A stretch of 15,809 bases of DNA from contig JAHISH010000175.1 of NCBI GenBank assembly GCA_018818365.1, positions 1 to 15,809 on the forward strand. Reading direction: 5' to 3'. The notes below the pieces were generated by a model. It did no database searches. It saw only the letters and a list, made by a program, of their open reading frames with translations, and was not told where the DNA came from. Of the stretch, positions 14,701 through 15,809 are shown piece by piece (position 1 is the stretch's first letter; each line of letters starts with the position of its first letter). This stretch comes from Candidatus Omnitrophota bacterium. GTDB taxonomy: Bacteria; Omnitrophota; Gorgyraeia; Gygaellales; Profunditerraquicolaceae. The position numbers were made by a program, and so were the translations under genes.

Positions 14701-15809
14701 CGCTGGGCCTGCCGGCAGCATCCGCAATAGGGTATGGCATAGAGAAATTGATTGTTGCTCCGGCATTTAGCTTATTTGATACCACCGTTGGGATGTCCTC
14801 GGATAACAAAGGAGAGGCTTCTGGGTGGGATACTTATCGTATTGCTTCCACTCCTAATCTTTTTGGAGAGAATGCGGGCCGCACCTATTATCTTTTCAAT
14901 AGAGAAACAGAAAAGTATGATCCGCATCAGTTCCTTGAAAGAGGCGATTGGCGCTCGGCGCTTTTGACCGGAGCGCTTCTTTTAGGGGCTACGACGACAA
15001 CCTGGAATTATGCCAAGCTTAATAAGAGACTGCCGTTTTCAAAATCCGGTGCACAGGAAGCATTGGGTAAATTAAAAGAGCCTTTTATCGGGAACAAGAA
15101 GTTATTTACTCAATTGGGAGAAATCCCCTTCGCACAGGGGGTCCTTTCGCGTTGGAAGACAATCGGTACTGGGATGGGGCTCTTAGCGGTTAATAACCTT
15201 CCGTTAGACTCCTATCGTGAAAGTATTCCGCTTTTAAATGCTCCTGAAGCAAGGACAGTGTTGAACGTAGCGGCTCTTGCATTAGTAGGTGGAAGCAGAT
15301 TCCTGAAGTCCAATACCGTCCGTCGTTCACGTGCTTTAGCAGGAGGCCTTGGGTTACTCGCATTAAATAACGTTGATCTTCTGCGTAAGGTCCATATATT
15401 CGATGAGAATAATCCTGAATGGCATACGGGTATGAATATTGCGGCATTGGCCATCATTGCCGGAGGAATCATGACTCCTGCGGCAGCTAAATTAGCCGCG
15501 CGATACCCTAAAGCGCAACCGAAATTTGCGAAGGTTTATTCCGCCGTAAAGACAGTGGCGGTTGACCATGGTATACAAGGTACGGGAAGAACATTACTTA
15601 CGGTTATCGCGCCTTTGCATATCGCGGTGGAAGGGACCTCGTGGTTATTTAAGGAATATGTCTTGCCTTCCACCAACACGTCGTTAGGGAAATCATTCTT
15701 TAATAATACCTTCGCGGCGTTCTGGACCCCTGAGAGCGCAGTCAAATACCGCGGCGTATGGAATCCTGCAACGAAAGGATATCTTGGGTCTTTCTGGGAT
15801 CTATTCAGG
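5739..15809 (+). CDS. Giant exported protein with N-terminal C39-like peptidase domain (C-terminus outside window)
   Basis: The frame is uninterrupted for 3357 codons to the window edge. Start: ATG 5739 has no Shine-Dalgarno but overlaps a leader ORF (ATGA); ATG 5790 (residue 18) has GAGG 5 bases upstream and gives a more ordinary signal peptide. An in-frame TAA at 5721 limits the N-terminus. Seen: signal sequence at about residues 33-53 (VVAFLILVVF, AQA/AE). A C39-like papain-fold domain spans about 125-265 (RPCGAKALFEYL with Cys141, GHFKDDHYMLV with His232, VNDHQ with Asp249). Glycine/alanine-rich hydrophobic segments lie at about 316-346 and 490-640. Proline-rich linkers lie near 790-840 and 1265-1300, and a polar, mostly beta-looking middle extends to about 2050. 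Paired helical repeats span 2083-2290, then many glycine-zipper-like hydrophobic hairpins run from 2438 to the end. Only Cys141, Cys1837 and Cys2667 were seen. C39 domains classically cleave after GG in leader peptides; the substrate here is unknown. Role inferred: c-di-GMP-induced surface or envelope protein. Confidence 0.9.
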   Translation, partial: MKRRVELTDNREVQEAQMMPQPQAPFKSSFKSWVRVVAFLILVVFTPQQIAQAAEFDWRVIWRQPFAQPLNLLPNQIPPQLQNLANPNIALAVKNILTQITQQPVTSIKISPTLTISLDKPLKLSKQRIEEIYNWLKERPCGAKALFEYLSFQSVVVSEQDLAVIALTSDIVNGIIKPEGNSEVVKNSLYALSQATQFYGLTLVPVQLDIKSIPLDSANSLTPFIGHFKDDHYMLVTKVSENSVYMVNDHQEEVVSLEKFENDATGYALLPETADSRTYRILNDNEAKAVLGAKTNRRRHVYVGAIFKQPSIKDQLISIGVAAAAVATGAYLGGGLTVSSFVTSFAHAAYTRQLSQAATNIGIHAFKMNPTTAQVFGYAVTNGINAQFTGEKFYFSKAHAQDFADPKNLTQNSFWTQNSRISSLANFGMASLEGAAVGYTSVKLNNWVAKHTKKPTWYNYAARGATQIGAPIAGFAAFNALTSGVGIQHHWQYRDPQTNEIRRTPFAEDDFYSMSFKQRLWQGTRNSFTPDMRNYVLAQGAGAIVENIAMSRLGKSPYSRVLGTSANIGVGAYLGKGWSGVIPGIRDGLINGAISVGLNEVNKKLEDKYNLTPLASAGITYLGSVAAGAAFNYLSGGDLKNYLWDTRDPDNPGGAIIGFGLDYLDFGINPAIRLIKVAEFSGLSGYAARAKKLQQMTGKSWKELVKDGQTTDLLPSFGRSLVDYAQSKLHYSAVDTLSPIARSLTRPFLFVTRDARTQTRTLAGEVRIRQATQPLQQDETSINFDPRIFEQTLENIQNINEEQPAPWNSGPTITGETRPLTEEIAGLSSDTPVNLIRVEKQPTLLGKIISPIWQSKDWGRTDAYEVREYRSKMRPDPILMRGSVIRRNTPLALGQNNALVAQYSDVVMRDERTGRTVSHLLYNPSGVQNAIYNRNSETFLANSTVRGIAMVDGRSQLISSLYEAEVILPSGSDSKPDPEHAFFSDFSYDSVTGTVAGYISFNLNGDSFSASAILPQEWLSTLGNNNATGTYSDYTVRRPGDTARLTTIGKGSGVDFKSILNTEIIGDDTRRSGTKFTQLGNNLPTLEVLRSAGNREELARQLDTDSSFVSAFTNAGFSQEFVNDNLPFLQQAGTKSFHLRSADVRKGGFAVNPYLYGSRFVREGQAAAEYAVWFDGTTEGIGRTMDGDRVQELRLGGWRIDVPEYNVQHSDSQDFILNAQELRDVSVEKGDSTQRFVLGLPEQERSYTPNFYIWVTKGEFSRRALPATSAPAPLEENPNPPVDFTQQISSSVASLAPANQEIITGLFTGVKGDLSPGAEKGDINVRNANFQLFMGSGREALLFDQKYDLTINDPSATDGVALWDMPEDVRFNFMRITKDDNAHLGFRLDGAIAKVYTDTEYRFGTDQQVTAKNALVWSAAGGEAQTQIGNFILDKVKDAESLTVDTLQQMVQENFSSPNTLAGLAQINKNTGEVGFFKLVEENGITGATQHSNDLTPPAQDPETAILYTGKAYAGVLTIDTLSRDQNNFILKGQGQSPLTVHEMAIGMTTRVPEVGEIPGQDWYGKLSEADVNFDLAEGVREEVRARYSNIFGQRLNPGDNIINKQGYIPFQEMAFNFVEKNAQSSITHQGLSILSILGGKAVFRNGSWMPADDGQQTRADWFNPEGSYYLSQARERGQDKEVRVDSLTLFGSKAGDTVVWSEENARYQGTIGYGDDNGISPNRIEGLQVKDNVIFVKSGSNAEWDFINAKYIEDAASGVLPKTAQTDDPALAKRIFDVVDRPVTEMDIHIEGGSAQGKGTLVAGLDFLTPAGALNRNRAQSIVMDRSYGAKLDIHCFDGINGNDVGAEGLEVNQSLWLGKGNYIFDTDAEGRTLIRGGEGISYYAFLDKAQDVILDEGWNQIKSRGIVYIRPLAEGAQLGEGNALPVRAIVGGGSLELWGKKSDGSGELELKGTIPEGTELTINDKGALVASFALQHAVGSVGQRPEGDSSAASPIATFEKEYTVVLGADESGNAIALPAWQTGDSDYLPGHISLGQGRFVTPEEYQAYKALSTQPEIQKYFLGSFEDDARTGFSGIQLASRRVLADQLGVDYLGEAYNFEADAQSDFVVLERARLQYRQDTLQKNLTNLEEGVRSIQYSDAAQYVMLNGSINSVWLALRKGNIDQAEKELGAVYQDLGRYYEIKNQPRSQRALGFATAEPDVTGVRTEVPQTMELPTDLIEVNRVMADSLRVRGYLGNDYDINADAQNEYAQLTTAIESYNEVRREVYLGDIDNAIGMAQGVLNDLHAKAETSGRDRKAYEDVAILYDIDGAARGANFSWMNTDYLFGPQTYDRVREREFLVVDRWTGRLERKDLQDLGLNNDALYEINVRLEAVKEETGRGVPVDSREYQEILLEAQRQALSEVVIKKMPLGALSRYMPIMVVDDAVTTRETATYTGGTLLLAGAVAADVLLWKAPIATTSVGKLLALGGGSVLLSVGGNEVLKYGVTGEILTGPELATVIALSAIPTVGGYLGGVRSVGNAVMRARILRMATSSAASYQVGNLANIVTEGKPLGLGGGLATLGVGALLPAGASAPKAALSFVGKRAIAPIAGRIAGQGAKSFVQTYSAATTLGTYYTGSLAYAITHAALTDSSYRPSSALGALTHNFFSAGGRQIIKGLPNFCISPLVERTTALRKRMSILDQTETEMVLGAFSNHLGIAAAAPGYAYGFAKFYLSTPGLVLNAVTHPLDTLHEFAGMVDIIGRIMGGQATGISPANAGEWGYLFGALRGSGASLRDTGKGLRTLASRKVTTLQAANTTINGVSSIGRLGKTVDFLGRAIETTPNIMYINTGLALGMTLANGGIDQLGRTAKNTAYNFDTVVSSSLGINLFFRGMGVGISRGLGKYQTSRLGTYTASGNQGRLNWKPQAAGLGITAGGAGMYLAGTRINGIKNKIGGNILANAGLIVAGLGLSYALHAHQAGFRNVFARTPWAQGVRSYWTNVALGLPAASAIGYGIEKLIVAPAFSLFDTTVGMSSDNKGEASGWDTYRIASTPNLFGENAGRTYYLFNRETEKYDPHQFLERGDWRSALLTGALLLGATTTTWNYAKLNKRLPFSKSGAQEALGKLKEPFIGNKKLFTQLGEIPFAQGVLSRWKTIGTGMGLLAVNNLPLDSYRESIPLLNAPEARTVLNVAALALVGGSRFLKSNTVRRSRALAGGLGLLALNNVDLLRKVHIFDENNPEWHTGMNIAALAIIAGGIMTPAAAKLAARYPKAQPKFAKVYSAVKTVAVDHGIQGTGRTLLTVIAPLHIAVEGTSWLFKEYVLPSTNTSLGKSFFNNTFAAFWTPESAVKYRGVWNPATKGYLGSFWDLFR
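5785..5795 (+). promoter_or_regulatory. Alternative start of the giant gene (ATG-ATG after GAGG)
   Basis: GAGG (5781-5784) stands 5 bases before tandem ATG codons at 5790 and 5793, in frame with the giant ORF. Initiation here removes 17 residues and leaves about 14 residues with three positive charges before the hydrophobic core, a textbook Sec signal layout. The other two CDS whose upstream regions are visible both use a good Shine-Dalgarno, which makes this alternative credible. Confidence 0.4.
11985..12605 (+). repeat. Internal duplication in the giant protein (ADAQ / GNIDQA module)
   Basis: Two diverged copies of a helical module lie inside the giant CDS. RRVLADQLGVDYLGEAYNF then ADAQ (from residue 2083) matches NRVMADSLRVRGYLGNDYDI then ADAQ (from 2225). 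KGNIDQAEKELGAVYQDL (2162) matches LGDIDNAIGMAQGVLNDL (2271). The second copy is about 33 residues shorter between the two motifs. The GNIDQA part resembles TPR-like helix pairs. Confidence 0.7.
15171..15515 (+). repeat. Tandem hydrophobic 57-58 residue repeat in the giant protein
   Basis: GMGLLAVNN (residue 3145) and NVAALALVGG (3176) recur as GLGLLALNN (3203) and NIAALAIIAGG (3233), offsets 58 and 57. Each unit is a pair of short glycine-rich hydrophobic helices joined by a polar loop. Related but weaker segments occur upstream (for example ILANAGLIVAGLGLSYAL near 2944), suggesting that the C-terminal part grew by repeated duplication of a membrane-active hairpin. Confidence 0.7.

Noticed and set aside
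1..15809. tRNA or rRNA genes
   Set aside because: No cloverleaf with a TTCRA-type arm and no rRNA-like conserved stretch was noticed on either strand while reading by eye.

Overview
The window looks like part of a Gram-negative bacterial genome, with secreted-protein genes carrying Sec signal peptides, AT-rich intergenic DNA and clear Shine-Dalgarno sites. The mix of a very large open frame with an N-terminal signal sequence and C39-like domain, an SpvB/RHS protein and a RAYT transposase recalls Omnitrophota or related PVC-group lineages. That placement is inference only; no rRNA or marker gene is present.

Layout. (1) Positions 1-4206, minus strand: a two-gene operon behind a plausible sigma70 promoter (4172-4206). 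The first gene encodes a 248-residue exported protein with a carboxypeptidase-regulatory-like domain and an Ig/PKD-like domain. It overlaps by ATGA a large SpvB / FG-GAP / TcdB-like / RHS-YD protein that runs off the left edge. (2) Positions 4211-5098: a REPtron-like island. A 161-residue RAYT (IS200-like HUH/Y1 transposase) lies between clusters of a 23-24 bp repeated motif, one cluster inverted and two direct. A second palindromic element follows. (3) Positions 5099-5428: AT-rich DNA with no gene seen. (4) Positions 5429-15809, plus strand: a near-consensus promoter (TTGACA-N17-TATACT), a c-di-GMP-I (GEMM-I) riboswitch, an intrinsic terminator overlapping the 3' side of the aptamer, a short possible leader ORF, and one uninterrupted reading frame of at least 3357 codons that runs off the right edge.

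How it works together. The strongest story is the right half. A 13-base direct repeat (GTAGTATTTGACA) brackets the aptamer. Its 3' copy forms the descending strand of the terminator, and its 5' copy can pair with the same ascending strand, so the two structures exclude each other. Ligand binding, which closes P1, should block the terminator. The giant gene is therefore predicted to be switched ON by c-di-GMP. Its product has a signal sequence, a C39-like papain-fold peptidase domain with candidate Cys141/His232/Asp249, glycine-rich hydrophobic helical regions at both ends, a long mostly polar middle and at least two internal duplications. Only three cysteines were found in 3357 residues. This fits an exported surface or envelope protein made when the cell adopts an attached or host-contact state. 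The neighbouring RHS operon is also exported and may belong to the same cell-surface interaction repertoire, but nothing in the sequence ties their regulation together.
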